The notes: generated from the letters alone by a model not told the origin. A stretch of 64,000 nucleotides of DNA from Deltaproteobacteria bacterium (GCA_016713535.1 JADJOY010000029.1:62001-126000), one strand, 5' to 3'. Positions 55,175-64,000 are shown, counted from the stretch's first letter. A program made the numbers and translations.

Positions 55175-56655
55175 GGAAACACCGAGATCTGGCCCTCGAA
55201 GGTGCGCTGGACGATCGCGGGGGTGAAGGCTCGCGCCACGATCGCGACCACCAGGGCGCCCAGCATCACCGTGCCGAGACCGGTCGGCGCGAACGCGGCG
55301 ACCCCCGGCGAGGTGGAGGTCCGAAACGTGCTCAGCACCTGCCCCGCGAGCAGGAGCGCGGTCCCCGCCGGCGCCACGACCGCGAACATCACCTTGAAGA
55401 CCCGCTCGGGGATCCCCGGGCGCGCCTCGGGCGCGAACACCTCGCGATACAGGCGTTCCGCGCCGTAGCGGGTGATCGCGTAGCCCACCAGCGCCGGGCC
55501 GGCGAGCGCCAGGGTCTCGAAGATCCAGCTCTGGCCGTCGAGCACGGCCATCGAGCGCGCCGACGGAAAGCCGAGCACCGCCGCCATGAGCGCGAGCGCG
55601 CCCGAGAGCCGCACCCGCTCCGCGCCCAGGTCGACGCCGATCCGCACCACCGTCTCGAGCTGCGCCACCAGCGTGAGGACCGTGGCGAGGGCGAGCGCGC
55701 CGCAGAGGAGGATCGCGAGGATCGAGCCCCACGACACGCGCCCGAGGAGCGTCGGTACCCACACGAACATGAAGCCGCCGGCCCGCGACACCAGGTTGCG
55801 ACGCAGGGCGTCCGAGACCTCGGCGCCGTAGGCGAGCGGGATCAGCGCGAGGGTGGCGAGCAGGCTCGCGATCACGCACCCCGCCACGACCCGGCCCACC
55901 GCGCGGGCGCGGTTCGTCCCGGGCGCCATCGAGCCCGAGTAGGTGAGCATCCAACCCCAGCCGGCGGCGGTGGTCCCGACCGCCTGGAGCAGCCCGCGGT
56001 ACCACAGGTGAGGCTCGGTGAGGCGCCACCAGTCGATCCGGAACACGTGGCCGAGGCCCGCCGCCACGCCCGCGATCGTGAGGCCGCGCACCGCGAGCAC
56101 GAACAGGATCGAGAACACCAGCGGGACCGCGAAGCGGTGCATCCGCTCGATGCCGCGCCGCACCCCACGGCTCACCACCGTCCATGCCACGCCGAGCGCC
56201 ACCACCAGGAACGGGACCGCGTCCCAGGTGCCCGCGAAATCGAGCCACTCGCGCTGGTGGTAGTAGGTCTGCCCGGCGAGCGGGCTCGCGAACAGGTCGT
56301 GGGTGAGCGCGTCCACGAAGTAGTGGATGCACCAGCCGCACACGACCGCGTCGAAGCACAGGGTGCCGAGCGTGGTCACGGCCAGGAAGGTCCCGAGCGA
56401 GGCGTTGCGCCGATCGCCGAGGTTGGCGAAGGCGCCGACCAGCCCCTGACGCACGCGTTGCCCGAGTGCCGCCTCGGCGACCAGCAGCGGGTAGCAGAAG
56501 AGCAGCAGCCCGACGAACCACGGGATCAGGAAGACCCCGCCTTCCTGTGCGATGATCCGCGGGAAGCGCCAGACGTTGCCGGTGCCGAGGGTGATGCCGA
56601 GCGCGGTGAGCACGAACGACCACTCGCCGTCGAATCGTTCGTGTGCGACGCGCAT
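55138..56655 (-). CDS. SLC6/NSS-family sodium-dependent transporter
   Basis: 505-aa neurotransmitter:sodium symporter fold (LeuT-like) with about 12 hydrophobic helices. GITLGTGNVWRFPRIIAQEGG contains the unwound TM1 Na+/substrate-site motif (GNVWRFP); further helices follow as in LeuT, including VGTTAAGWGWMLTYSGSM in TM6. It imports amino acids or related amines with sodium; the substrate is not predictable. The C-terminus ends inside the family C palindrome. It is divergent from the glycosyltransferase gene at 56698. Confidence 0.9.
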   Translation of the reverse strand: MRVAHERFDGEWSFVLTALGITLGTGNVWRFPRIIAQEGGVFLIPWFVGLLLFCYPLLVAEAALGQRVRQGLVGAFANLGDRRNASLGTFLAVTTLGTLCFDAVVCGWCIHYFVDALTHDLFASPLAGQTYYHQREWLDFAGTWDAVPFLVVALGVAWTVVSRGVRRGIERMHRFAVPLVFSILFVLAVRGLTIAGVAAGLGHVFRIDWWRLTEPHLWYRGLLQAVGTTAAGWGWMLTYSGSMAPGTNRARAVGRVVAGCVIASLLATLALIPLAYGAEVSDALRRNLVSRAGGFMFVWVPTLLGRVSWGSILAILLCGALALATVLTLVAQLETVVRIGVDLGAERVRLSGALALMAAVLGFPSARSMAVLDGQSWIFETLALAGPALVGYAITRYGAERLYREVFAPEARPGIPERVFKVMFAVVAPAGTALLLAGQVLSTFRTSTSPGVAAFAPTGLGTVMLGALVVAIVARAFTPAIVQRTFEGQISVFPRGLSKTPPRPE

Positions 56656-56697
56656 GGCGCGAGGCTAGAAGATTTACGGGTCGATGTCAGGGAAACG

Positions 56698-57756
56698 ATG
56701 AAGGTCGCGTACGTATTGGGCCGCTTCCCGGTAGTGTCGGAGACGTTCGTCGCCGGTGAGATCCGCGAGATGGAGCGGCTCGGCCACGAGGTGCGGATCT
56801 TCGCCCTCGGCGAGGGCGACGAGGGCGGGCGCGCGCTCCTCGGCGGCCTCCACGCGCACGTGTCGGTGATGGCGCGCGAAGGGCGCGTGCGGGCGCTGGC
56901 GCGGATCGCGGCGTACGTCGCGAGCGAGCCCGGCCGATTCCTGCGCGGGGTGCGTGAGTCGCTGCGGATCGGCGGGTTGCGCGAAGCGGGGCGCTTCGTG
57001 CGCACCACGAGCTGGGCCTGGGATGCGTGGCTGGCGGAGGCCGATCGCCTGCACGCTCACTTCGCCAGTGAGCCGGCGCGGGCCGCGCACCGCCTCCATC
57101 TGGCCACCGGCGTGCCGTTCGGAGTGACCGCGCACGCGACCGACCTCTTCCCACTCGCGCCCGACGTCGCGGCGCGGCTCAGGGCCGCGCGCTGGCTCGT
57201 CACGGTGTGCGAATACAACCGCCGCGCGCTCCTCGAGGCCGAGCCGTGGCTCGGCGAAGACCGGCTGCACGTGGTGCCGTGTGGTGTGGACGCTCGGCGC
57301 TTCCGCAGGCGGACCGAGCGCGGCGGCGCGAGCGCCGTGGACCGGCCGCCGCGAGTGGTGGCGGTCGGCCGGCTGGTGGAGAAGAAGGGCTTCGCCGATC
57401 TCGTCGCGGCCGCGGCGCTGCTGCGGGCGCGCGGCCGCGTGTTCGAGGTGCGGATCTGTGGCGAGGGGCCCGAGCGCGCGGCGCTCGAGGAGCGGATCGC
57501 GCGCGCGGGCCTGGGGGGCGTCGCGCGGCTGCTGGGGCCACTCGATCACGAGGCGGTGCGCGACGAGATCGAGCGCGCCGCGGTGCTCGCGCTGCCGGCG
57601 GTGATCGCCGCCGACGGCGACCGCGACTCGATGCCGCTGGTGCTGAAGGAGGCGATGAGCCTGAGCGGCCGCGAGCGCGTCCTCGCCGACTTCGACCTTG
57701 CCCCGCTCACCGCGCGTTTCGCGGCGGTGCTGACTTCCGCGGGGGCTCCGCCGTGA
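56698..57756 (+). CDS. GT4-family glycosyltransferase with a probable internal deletion
   Basis: 352 aa, GT-B fold. The N-terminal lobe has VLGRFPVVSETFVAGEI and HAHFASEPARAAHRLH; the C-terminal lobe has VVAVGRLVEKKGFADLVAAA, ICGEGPERAALEERI and DGDRDSMPLVLKEAMSL. Straight after MSL comes SGRERVLADFDLAPL, normally the very end of such proteins. About 50-60 residues, including the G-x-P-E donor-site region, are missing at about 57655-57672 with the frame kept. Probably inactive if real. First gene of a surface-polysaccharide operon; it ends in a GTGA overlap with the methyltransferase. Confidence 0.82.
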   Translation: MKVAYVLGRFPVVSETFVAGEIREMERLGHEVRIFALGEGDEGGRALLGGLHAHVSVMAREGRVRALARIAAYVASEPGRFLRGVRESLRIGGLREAGRFVRTTSWAWDAWLAEADRLHAHFASEPARAAHRLHLATGVPFGVTAHATDLFPLAPDVAARLRAARWLVTVCEYNRRALLEAEPWLGEDRLHVVPCGVDARRFRRRTERGGASAVDRPPRVVAVGRLVEKKGFADLVAAAALLRARGRVFEVRICGEGPERAALEERIARAGLGGVARLLGPLDHEAVRDEIERAAVLALPAVIAADGDRDSMPLVLKEAMSLSGRERVLADFDLAPLTARFAAVLTSAGAPP

Positions 57757-58409
57757 GCGACCTCCCTCGGTACTTTCGCTACCCGCGCGTGGACGTGGTC
57801 GAGCTCGTGCCGCGCGATCGCGTCCGCATCCTCGACGTCGGCTGTGCCGCCGGCCTGGTCGGCGAGGCGCTCAAGCGCCGCCAGCCGTGCGAGGTGGTCG
57901 GGATCGAGCGCGAGCCCGCGGCGGCGGCCGAGGCGCGGCGCCGCCTCGACGAGGTGATCGTCGCCGATCTCGAGGACGCCACGCTCGACTGGCCGGCGCG
58001 CCTCGGCGGCAGGCACTTCGACTGCGTGATCTACGCCGACGTCCTCGAGCACCTGCGCGATCCGTGGTCGCTGCTCGCCGCCCAGCGCGCGCTGCTGGCA
58101 CCCGGCGGCGTGCTCGTGGTGAGCGTGCCGAACGTCCGGCACTACCGCGTCGTGCTCGGGCTCTTGCGTGGCCGGTGGCGCTACGAGGACGAAGGGGTCC
58201 TCGACCGCACCCACCTGCGGTTCTTCACCCGCGCCTCGCTGCTCGAGCTGCTCGCCGGCGCGGGCTACCGCATGACGGAGCTCCGCCGCGAGATCCACGC
58301 CTCGCGCGGGGCGCGCTGGCTGGGGGGCTTGTGCTCGCGCGCCTCGCGCGATTTCCTGGCGCGGCAGTTCCTGGTGCTCGCGGTACCCTTCGACGCCCCG
58401 TCTAGCTGA
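57753..58409 (+). CDS. Class I SAM-dependent methyltransferase
   Basis: 218 aa, Rossmann-fold methyltransferase (methyltransferase 11/23 type). RILDVGCAAGLVGEAL is SAM motif I; DCVIYADVLEHLRDPWSLLA and GGVLVVSVPNVRHYRVVLGL are motifs II/III. It resembles methyltransferases in polysaccharide loci, so a sugar or lipid carrier methylation is likely. The GTG overlaps the GT4 stop; 25 bp separate it from the acyltransferase gene. Confidence 0.86.
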   Translation: MSDLPRYFRYPRVDVVELVPRDRVRILDVGCAAGLVGEALKRRQPCEVVGIEREPAAAAEARRRLDEVIVADLEDATLDWPARLGGRHFDCVIYADVLEHLRDPWSLLAAQRALLAPGGVLVVSVPNVRHYRVVLGLLRGRWRYEDEGVLDRTHLRFFTRASLLELLAGAGYRMTELRREIHASRGARWLGGLCSRASRDFLARQFLVLAVPFDAPSS

Positions 58410-58434
58410 ATCCTGCTCGTTCCCGGAACCGCTC

Positions 58435-59138
58435 ATGGCCGACTCGCGTGGCTCGCCGCTGCGGACGCTCTCTCGCGCCGCGCTCGCCGCGTTGCTCGCG
58501 TGGCGGCGCGGCGTGTTCCTGACCCGGCTGCGGCTCTCGGCGCGTCTGCGGGGCGTCGCGCTCGAGCTGCGGGTGGGTCGGAACTTCGTGGTGGGGAAGG
58601 GGTGAAGGCCGAGCTCGGCGGGCGTCGCGTCCTCCTCGAGATCGGTGACGACGTCACCTTCGCCGATCAGGTGCGCTTCACGCTGGTGGACGCCGAGGTC
58701 CGCCTCGGCGCCGGCAGCGCGCTCAAGCGCGAGTGCGTGATCCACGTCTTCGGCGGGCGCTTCACCCTCGACGGGATGTGTGGCCTCAGCCAGCGTTGCG
58801 TCGTCCACTGCGCCGAGGAGATCACCATCGCGAAGTGGACCGTGGTGAGCGAATACGCGACCCTCGTCGACTCGCTGCACGCCGTGCCGACGGCGCCGGT
58901 CGAGCGCAACTGGCTGCGCGACGAAGCGGCGGTCGAGAAGGCGCCGATCCGCATCGGCAGCCACGTCTTCGTCGGCGCCAAGGCCACCATCCTCAAGGGC
59001 GTGACCATCGGCGAGTGCTCGATCGTCGCCGCCAACTCGCTGGTGATGGCCGACGTGCCGCCGCTCACCATGGCGATCGGCGTGCCCGCGCGCCGCATCC
59101 CGCGCCGTCGTCCCGAGAGCTCGCCGGGCGGCGCGTGA
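58435..59138 (+). CDS. Hexapeptide-repeat (LbH) acyltransferase, frameshifted early
   Basis: About 234 aa when repaired. The left-handed beta-helix core (LEIGDDVTFADQVRFTLVDA, IRIGSHVFVGAKATILKGVT, IGECSIVAANSLVM) is the WecD/CysE-type hexapeptide fold used by O-acetyltransferases. The N-terminal frame from the ATG at 58435 ends at a TGA at 58606-58608 (VGRNFVVGKG, stop); one more G in the GGGG run would give GKGVKAELGGRR, joining the main frame. So a single-base deletion in a homopolymer, real or artefact. It probably O-acetylates a sugar before export. The stop overlaps the flippase GTG. Confidence 0.82.
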
Positions 59139-60604
59139 GCGGCACCTTCCAGCGCGTGCTGCGCACCACGGGCCTGGTGCTGGCGGGGCAGCTCTTCGGC
59201 CGCGTCACCAGCGCGATCGTGTACGTGTCGATGGGCCGGCTGCTCGGCAAGGCGGAGCTCGGCCGCTTCAGCTTCGTGGTCGCGTACGTGGGGATCTTCC
59301 AGGTCATCGGCGACCTCGGCCTGCAGCAGATCGTGGTGCGCGAGGTGGCCCGCGGCGGGGCGGATCGCGCGCGGGTGGTGTTCAACGCGGCGCTGCTCAG
59401 GCTCTTGCTCGCGTCGCTGGCGTGCGTCGCGGTCCTCTCGCTCCTGCCGTGGGTGGGCGCCGAGCACAAGAGCGCCGAGGTGCAGTGGATGGTGTTCGCG
59501 GGGTGCGCGTGGATCCTGAGCTACGCCGCGCTGCCGCTGGGCGCCGTGTTCCGCGCCACCATGCGCATGGGCACGCCGGTCGCCGCCAACGCGGTCGGCA
59601 ACGCCTGCTACGCCGTGCTCGCGGTGCTCGGGATCCTGCTGGTGCGGCACGCGTGGGCACCGTGGCTCGCGCTGGTGGTGACGAGCGTCGGCCCCGCGCT
59701 CGCCATCGCCTGGTTCGGGGTGCGGACGCTGAGGCCGGATCCGCGCCCGAGCGCCAGGCTCATGTTCGAGCTCGCGCGCACGAGCTGGCCGCTCGCGCTG
59801 AACTCGCTCTTGATGGTGATCTACAACCGCATCGACCAGGTCATGATCCAGCACTACCTCGGCCCGGCCGAGCTCGGCGGCTACGCCGCGGCGGTCAAGC
59901 TGATGGAGATCTGGAACGTGGTGCCGTTCGCGGTGATGGCGTCGATCTTCCCGCTGCTCTCGCGCTACGCGGGCGAGCACGCCGAGCGCCATCGCGAGGT
60001 CCTCAAGCGCACCCTCGAGCTCCTCGTGATCGTGATCGTCGGCGCGGTGCCGTTCGTGGCGCGCTACGGTGGCTGGCTCCTCGGGCTGGTGTTCGGACCC
60101 GCGTTCGTGAGCGCGCACAAGACGCTGGTGATCCTCACCATGGCCGAGCTCTTCCTCTACTTCCTGTTCGTGTTCCGCGACTCGTTCGTGAGCGAGGGAC
60201 GCGAGCGGCTCGTGTTGCTGTTCGCCGGCAGCACGATGGTGGTGAACGTGATCCTCAACTGGATCTTGATCCCGCGCCTCGGCATCGAGGGCGCCGCCTG
60301 GGCGACGCTGGTGGCGCTGGTGGGAGTCCTGGTGCTGGCGTTCGCGATCCGCGACGTACGTCACTACGGCTGGCTCGCCCTCGGCGCGCTGGTGCGACCC
60401 GCGGTCGCGGGGGCGGCGGCCGCCACGATCCTGTGGTGGATGGCGGAGCGCCCGATCGCGAGCGGCGCGCTGGCACTCGCCGCCTACGCGGGGGTGCTGG
60501 TCGCGACCGGCGCGATCGATCGCGCCGAGGTGGCGCTGGTCCGTGACCTGCTGGCGCGGCGGCGCCCGGATGGCCCGCCGACACCGCCGTCGGGCGTGCC
60601 GTGA
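59135..60604 (+). CDS. Wzx-like lipopolysaccharide/polysaccharide flippase
   Basis: 489-aa MOP-superfamily (PST/Wzx-type) membrane protein with about 12-14 hydrophobic helices. GRVTSAIVYVSMGRLLGKAE and YNRIDQVMIQHYLGPAELGG are family-typical; ATLVALVGVLVLAFAIRDVR is near the C-terminus. It would move undecaprenyl-linked oligosaccharide across the inner membrane. GTGA overlaps join it to both neighbours. It is the central marker that this operon makes a surface glycan. Confidence 0.88.
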   Translation: MSGTFQRVLRTTGLVLAGQLFGRVTSAIVYVSMGRLLGKAELGRFSFVVAYVGIFQVIGDLGLQQIVVREVARGGADRARVVFNAALLRLLLASLACVAVLSLLPWVGAEHKSAEVQWMVFAGCAWILSYAALPLGAVFRATMRMGTPVAANAVGNACYAVLAVLGILLVRHAWAPWLALVVTSVGPALAIAWFGVRTLRPDPRPSARLMFELARTSWPLALNSLLMVIYNRIDQVMIQHYLGPAELGGYAAAVKLMEIWNVVPFAVMASIFPLLSRYAGEHAERHREVLKRTLELLVIVIVGAVPFVARYGGWLLGLVFGPAFVSAHKTLVILTMAELFLYFLFVFRDSFVSEGRERLVLLFAGSTMVVNVILNWILIPRLGIEGAAWATLVALVGVLVLAFAIRDVRHYGWLALGALVRPAVAGAAAATILWWMAERPIASGALALAAYAGVLVATGAIDRAEVALVRDLLARRRPDGPPTPPSGVP

Positions 60605-61899
60605 GGGCCTGCTGGCGGCAACGCGCAGCCGTCGCGCTACGGCGTCGCGCGCGGCTGCTGGCCGCGATGGCGGGGACGGCTGGCCTGCTCGGCGATACCT
60701 GCCGCCTCGAGCCACAGCCCGCGTCGGTTCCCCGCGCGATGTGCCAGACGACGGCCCCTTCGACCACGACCGCCGGGTGGGTCGACGACATCGTCCACCA
60801 CGACGGCGTCTACTACCTCGGTGGCGAGCTCACCGGACTACGCGAGCCGGACGGCACGGGCGCGGTGACCCGCTCGCACCTCGGCGCCTGTGACGCCGGG
60901 ACCGGGGCCGTGCTGCCCTTCGCGCCGACCACGGACGGCCGCGTCTACGTCCTCGCCGTGCACGGCGACCACCTCTACGTCGGCGGCGATTTCTCCCAGC
61001 TCGACGGTGTGCCGCGGCCCTATCTGGGGCGGGTGAGTCTCGCGACCGGAGCGCTCGATGCGAGCTGGACACCGACACCGAACAAGCGCGTCGAGACGCT
61101 CCTCGTGGACCCCGCCACGTCGACGCTCTACGTGGGCGGCAAGTTCTCGAAGCTGAACGGCGTGACCCGGGAGCGGCTCGCCGCGGTGGACCTCGCCACC
61201 GGCGCGCTCACGGCGTTCGCTCCGGCGCTGGTCTACCAGGGCCCCGAGACCACCGGGAATGTGATGGCGCTCGCGCGCGACGGATCGTGGCTCTACGTGG
61301 GAGGGGCCTTCACCCACGTGAACGGCCAGGCGCGCTCGAGCCTGGCCGCCGTCGACGCCGCGACCGGCCTGGTGACGGCGGGGTTCGCGCCGGCGCTGGC
61401 GGATCCCAATCCCGACTTCCCGGTCGTCGAGGTCGAGCGCCTGTTCGTCCACGAGGGCTGGGTCTACGCGTGCGGCGACTGGTGGATCACCGACGGGATC
61501 GGTCAGACGGCGCGCCCCGAGCCACCGGATCCGCCAGCCGAGGACCAGCGCCAGGCGGCGCGGTTCGATCCAGGCACGGGCGACGCCGATCCCACGTTCC
61601 TGCCGCGCACCGACGGCGGCGTCCAGGACTGCGAGCTCGATCCCGTCGCGGGGCTCTTCTACATCGGTGGTCATTGGGATTATCTCGAGGGCGTCGCGCA
61701 CCGGAAGCTCGCGGCGATCGACCTCGCGAGCGGAGCCGTGCGCGGCGCCTGGAACACCAACACCAACTCGAGCCGCGGCGTCGACGCGCTCGAAGCGATC
61801 CCCGGCGTGGCACTCGCCGTCGGCGGCTCGTTCACTCAGACCGGCGGTGCGGCCCGCGACGGCTTCGCCGCTTACGAGATCCTGGGAGGCTCCCCATGA
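60601..61899 (+). CDS. Beta-propeller-like secreted protein
   Basis: 432 aa. The Cys-bearing N-terminus ([18 protein letters not shown]) may be a poor signal. Repeats with a strong pattern follow: [60 protein letters not shown], and [20 protein letters not shown]. This L-Y-V-G-G-x-F pattern is found in delta-60-type and related propeller repeats. No enzymatic residues are seen. The GTG start and ATGA end chain it between the flippase and rubredoxin genes. An adhesin or scaffold role is a guess. Confidence 0.7.
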   Translation: MRACWRQRAAVALRRRARLLAAMAGTAGLLGDTCRLEPQPASVPRAMCQTTAPSTTTAGWVDDIVHHDGVYYLGGELTGLREPDGTGAVTRSHLGACDAGTGAVLPFAPTTDGRVYVLAVHGDHLYVGGDFSQLDGVPRPYLGRVSLATGALDASWTPTPNKRVETLLVDPATSTLYVGGKFSKLNGVTRERLAAVDLATGALTAFAPALVYQGPETTGNVMALARDGSWLYVGGAFTHVNGQARSSLAAVDAATGLVTAGFAPALADPNPDFPVVEVERLFVHEGWVYACGDWWITDGIGQTARPEPPDPPAEDQRQAARFDPGTGDADPTFLPRTDGGVQDCELDPVAGLFYIGGHWDYLEGVAHRKLAAIDLASGAVRGAWNTNTNSSRGVDALEAIPGVALAVGGSFTQTGGAARDGFAAYEILGGSP

Positions 61900-62054
61900 C
61901 GAAGTGGCGCTGCACGATCTGCGATCACGTCTACGACCCGGCCGAGGGCGATCCCGCCGCAGGCATCCCGGCTGGCACGCCGTTCGAGGCGCTCCCCGAC
62001 GACTGGGCGTGTCCGGACTGCGGCGCGACCAAGGGCGACTTCGTCCCGGCCTGA
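61896..62054 (+). CDS. Rubredoxin
   Basis: 52-aa iron-sulfur electron carrier. [15 protein letters not shown] and [11 protein letters not shown] supply the two CxxC pairs for the Fe(Cys)4 site, with the aromatic core (Y, W, F) in place. Length and motifs are standard. Unusually it ends a polysaccharide operon: its ATG overlaps the stop of the propeller gene. No partner oxidoreductase is nearby. Confidence 0.93.
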   Translation: MTKWRCTICDHVYDPAEGDPAAGIPAGTPFEALPDDWACPDCGATKGDFVPA

Positions 62055-62112
62055 TTCGCACCGGGCGGTCCACCTCCGTCCCCGGCGCCGGGCGCACCAA
62101 CGAGACGCGAAA

Positions 62113-62128
62113 GTCACGATTGCGTGAC
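62113..62128. promoter_or_regulatory. Perfect dyad GTCACG-N4-CGTGAC, possible operator
   Basis: GTCACGATTGCGTGAC is a perfect inverted repeat (6-bp arms, 4-bp spacer) in the gap before the phosphatase gene. TTGCGT within it (62120) and TAGCCT at 62144 could be a -35/-10 pair, so a repressor bound here would block the promoter. Confidence 0.4.
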
Positions 62129-62254
62129 GCTCGCGTCGCTTGGTAGCCTTTCCCCTGTCGCACACCAGCCGTCCCGATGTGCCCCGCGAGGGGTGGCCCG
62201 AGCCGCATGTCGCGGCTCGGCAGAGGACGGTGCGCGCGGCGGAAAGGCCCACCG

Positions 62255-63553
62255 ATGCTGGACCGTGTTTCGCTCGGCAAGCTCGTCCTCGCGGCATCGC
62301 TCGCGGCGGGTGCGTTCGGCTGCACGCCGACGATCAGCCGCGAGGCGTATCTCCAGAACGCCACTCCGGACAGCATCGTGGTGCGCTGGCGTACCGGGAC
62401 CCCGTCCGATTCGGTGGTTCGCTACGGACCAGCGCCCACCACGCTGACCTCGCAGGTCAGCGACGCGGCCCAGACCACCGAGCACGAGATCACGCTCACC
62501 GGGCTGAGCTCGAACACGACGTACTACTACTCGATCGGTACCTCCACCGCGACGCTGGCGGGCGGCACCTCCGACTACCAGTTCATCACCCAGCCGTCGG
62601 TGGGTACCCCGCAGGAGATGCGGATCTGGGTGCTCGGCGATCCGGGCACCGGCACCGGCGCCCAGACCGCGGTGCGTGACGCCTTCTACGGCTACACCGG
62701 CACGCGCGACCCCGACTTCTGGCTCATGCTCGGCGACAACGCCTACTCGAGCGGCACCGACCTCGAGTTCCAGCTCAAGCTCTTCGACATCTACCCGACC
62801 ATGCTGCGCAAGCGCGCGCTGTGGCTGACCCTCGGCAACCACGACGGCGGCAGCGCCGACTCGGCGACCCAGACCGGCCCGTATTACGACAACTTCACGC
62901 TGCCGAAGAGCGGCGAGGCGGGTGGGGTGGCCTCCGGCACCGAGGCCTACTACTCGTTCGACTACGGCAACATCCACTTCATCTGCCTCGACTCCTACGA
63001 GACCGACCGCTCCCCCGGCGGCGCGATGATGACCTGGCTCCAGGCCGACCTGGCCGCGGCGGCGAGCGACTGGACGATCGCGTTCTGGCACCACCCGCCC
63101 TACTCGAAGGGCAGCCACAACTCGGACACCGAGGGCGCGCTCATCGACATGCGCCAGACCTTCCTGCCGGTCCTCGAGGACTACGGTGTCGACCTCGTGC
63201 TCGCTGGCCACAGCCACTCGTACGAGCGCTCCTATCTCCTCGACGGCCACTACGGCACGTCGTCCACGCTGACGCCGTCGATGATCCTCGACTCGGGTGA
63301 CGGCGCCGTCGACGGCGACGGGGCCTACGTGAAGAACGGCCTCGGCGCGATGCCGCACCTCGGCGCCGTGTACGCGGTGCCGGGCAGCTCGGGCCAGATC
63401 AGCGGCGGCTCGCTCAACCACCCGGCGATGGTGGTGTCGCTCAACGTGCTCGGCTCGATGGTCCTCGACGTGGCGGGCGATCGCCTCGACGCCGCGTTCG
63501 TGAACTCGCTCGGAGACGTGCAGGACCACTTCACGATCGAGAAGCAGCCCTGA
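62255..63553 (+). CDS. Purple-acid-phosphatase-like lipoprotein
   Basis: 432 aa. Signal peptide with lipobox AFGC (about residue 23). An N-terminal Fn3-like domain (LQNATPDSIVVRWRTG) precedes the metallophosphoesterase core: GDPGTGT, MLGDNAYSSG, TLGNHDGG, FWHHPPYSKGS and AGHSHSYERSY. The GHxHxYER pattern with an Fn3-like lead is that of purple acid phosphatases. It would hydrolyse phosphomonoesters outside the cytoplasm. The ATG at 62255 follows GGAAAGG; an upstream in-frame ATG would add a basic, signal-disrupting leader. It is coupled to the TPR gene by a CTGA overlap. Confidence 0.88.
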   Translation: MLDRVSLGKLVLAASLAAGAFGCTPTISREAYLQNATPDSIVVRWRTGTPSDSVVRYGPAPTTLTSQVSDAAQTTEHEITLTGLSSNTTYYYSIGTSTATLAGGTSDYQFITQPSVGTPQEMRIWVLGDPGTGTGAQTAVRDAFYGYTGTRDPDFWLMLGDNAYSSGTDLEFQLKLFDIYPTMLRKRALWLTLGNHDGGSADSATQTGPYYDNFTLPKSGEAGGVASGTEAYYSFDYGNIHFICLDSYETDRSPGGAMMTWLQADLAAAASDWTIAFWHHPPYSKGSHNSDTEGALIDMRQTFLPVLEDYGVDLVLAGHSHSYERSYLLDGHYGTSSTLTPSMILDSGDGAVDGDGAYVKNGLGAMPHLGAVYAVPGSSGQISGGSLNHPAMVVSLNVLGSMVLDVAGDRLDAAFVNSLGDVQDHFTIEKQP

Positions 63554-64000
63554 TCGCACGCGTCGCGTCGCCGAAGCTCGGTTTCGCGATCTTGCTGGGC
63601 GCCGTGACGTTCGCGGCGCCCAGCGTCGTCTGGGCCGACGACGACGTCGCGCTGCGCATCCAGGAGATCTCGAAGAAGATCGCGGAGTCGCCCAAGGACG
63701 CCTCGCTTCGCGCGTTCCGCGCGGACCTGCACCGCTTCACCCGCGATTTCGACGCGGCGCTCGCCGACTGCGAGGGGGCGCGGGTACTCGCGCCGCGCGA
63801 CGCGACGGTGTGCACGGTGTGCGGGCGGGTGCTCGCCGACGCGGGCTTCCCCCGCGCCGCGAAGGCGGTGGCCGAGACCGGGCTCGGGACGGCGCCGGAC
63901 GACCCCGAGCTCAGGTTGTTGCACGCCCGGATGCTGGCGAAGCTCGGCGACGCCCTCGGCGCGTGGGACGACTACAGCGCCGTGATCCGCGCCGTGCCCG
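63550..64000 (+). CDS. TPR-containing secreted protein, cut by the window edge
   Basis: The frame is open to the window end. It reads LGFAILLGAVTFAAPSVVWA as a signal peptide, then ADDDVALRIQEISKKIAESP and TPR-like helices (ASLRAFRADLHRFTRDFDAA, RAAKAVAETGLGTAPDDPEL). A CTG at 63550 overlapping the preceding TGA (CTGA) is the best-placed start; there is no ATG or GTG before the signal-like sequence. Partial; likely continues as a TPR protein. Confidence 0.7.
   Translation, partial: MIARVASPKLGFAILLGAVTFAAPSVVWADDDVALRIQEISKKIAESPKDASLRAFRADLHRFTRDFDAALADCEGARVLAPRDATVCTVCGRVLADAGFPRAAKAVAETGLGTAPDDPELRLLHARMLAKLGDALGAWDDYSAVIRAVP

Overview
This is 64 kb of bacterial chromosome with very high GC (about 70% by eye) and strong G/C preference at third codon positions. 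The gene content points to a Gram-negative, deltaproteobacterial-type organism, probably Myxococcota or a neighbouring uncultured lineage: Lnt and PBP1A (outer membrane and murein), DUF4388 proteins, PilZ domains, a Hanks-type kinase fused to Sel1 repeats, and secreted CSLREA and GH44 proteins. The phylum call is an inference from gene content. No rRNA, tRNA, CRISPR array, prophage or intact insertion sequence was seen.

Layout. 0.5-10.7 kb: recD2 facing a B12-type radical SAM gene; a leftward coupled operon pdxA, GH36 glycosidase, CSLREA protein; then ssb and radC. 11-23.4 kb (rightward): two tandem CSLREA paralogs, PBP1A, two HEAT-like proteins behind a possible sigma-54 promoter, a Cys-rich M23 protein, a DUF1573-like protein and lnt. 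23.7-30.3 kb: histone-deacetylase-family hydrolase, tatA, tatC, kinase-Sel1 fusion, membrane protein, GNAT. 30.4-37 kb (leftward): a coupled trio (polytopic membrane protein, SGNH hydrolase, DUF3943), lytic transglycosylase, acyltransferase. 37.1-44 kb: PQQ-propeller lipoprotein, amgK, then an islet (DUF1963, Phd/VapC toxin-antitoxin, DMT exporter) separating amgK from its usual partner murU. 44-50 kb: hisG between two DUF4388/J-like proteins, each followed by a copy of a compound palindromic repeat. 50.3-56.7 kb: GH44, a GRAM-receiver-PilZ regulator, a small PilZ protein, DUF192 and an SLC6-type transporter. 56.7-62 kb: a tightly coupled surface-polysaccharide operon (GT4, methyltransferase, hexapeptide acyltransferase, flippase, propeller, rubredoxin). 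62.2-64 kb: purple-acid-phosphatase-like lipoprotein and a TPR protein cut by the window edge.

Themes. Murein and envelope maintenance dominates: PBP1A, lytic transglycosylase, M23, AmgK/MurU recycling, Lnt, Tat export, acyltransferase and flippase. Genes are often chained by 4-bp ATGA/GTGA overlaps, which helps fix starts.

Two things stand out. First, the gaps hold families of GC-rich compound palindromes with conserved modules, several of which supply the stop codons of flanking genes. Second, an unusual number of genes are interrupted: seven single-step frame changes in six genes, one nonsense codon, one probable in-frame deletion and one gene remnant. Most frame changes lie in short homopolymers or GC runs, so sequencing or assembly error must be excluded before calling them pseudogenes.
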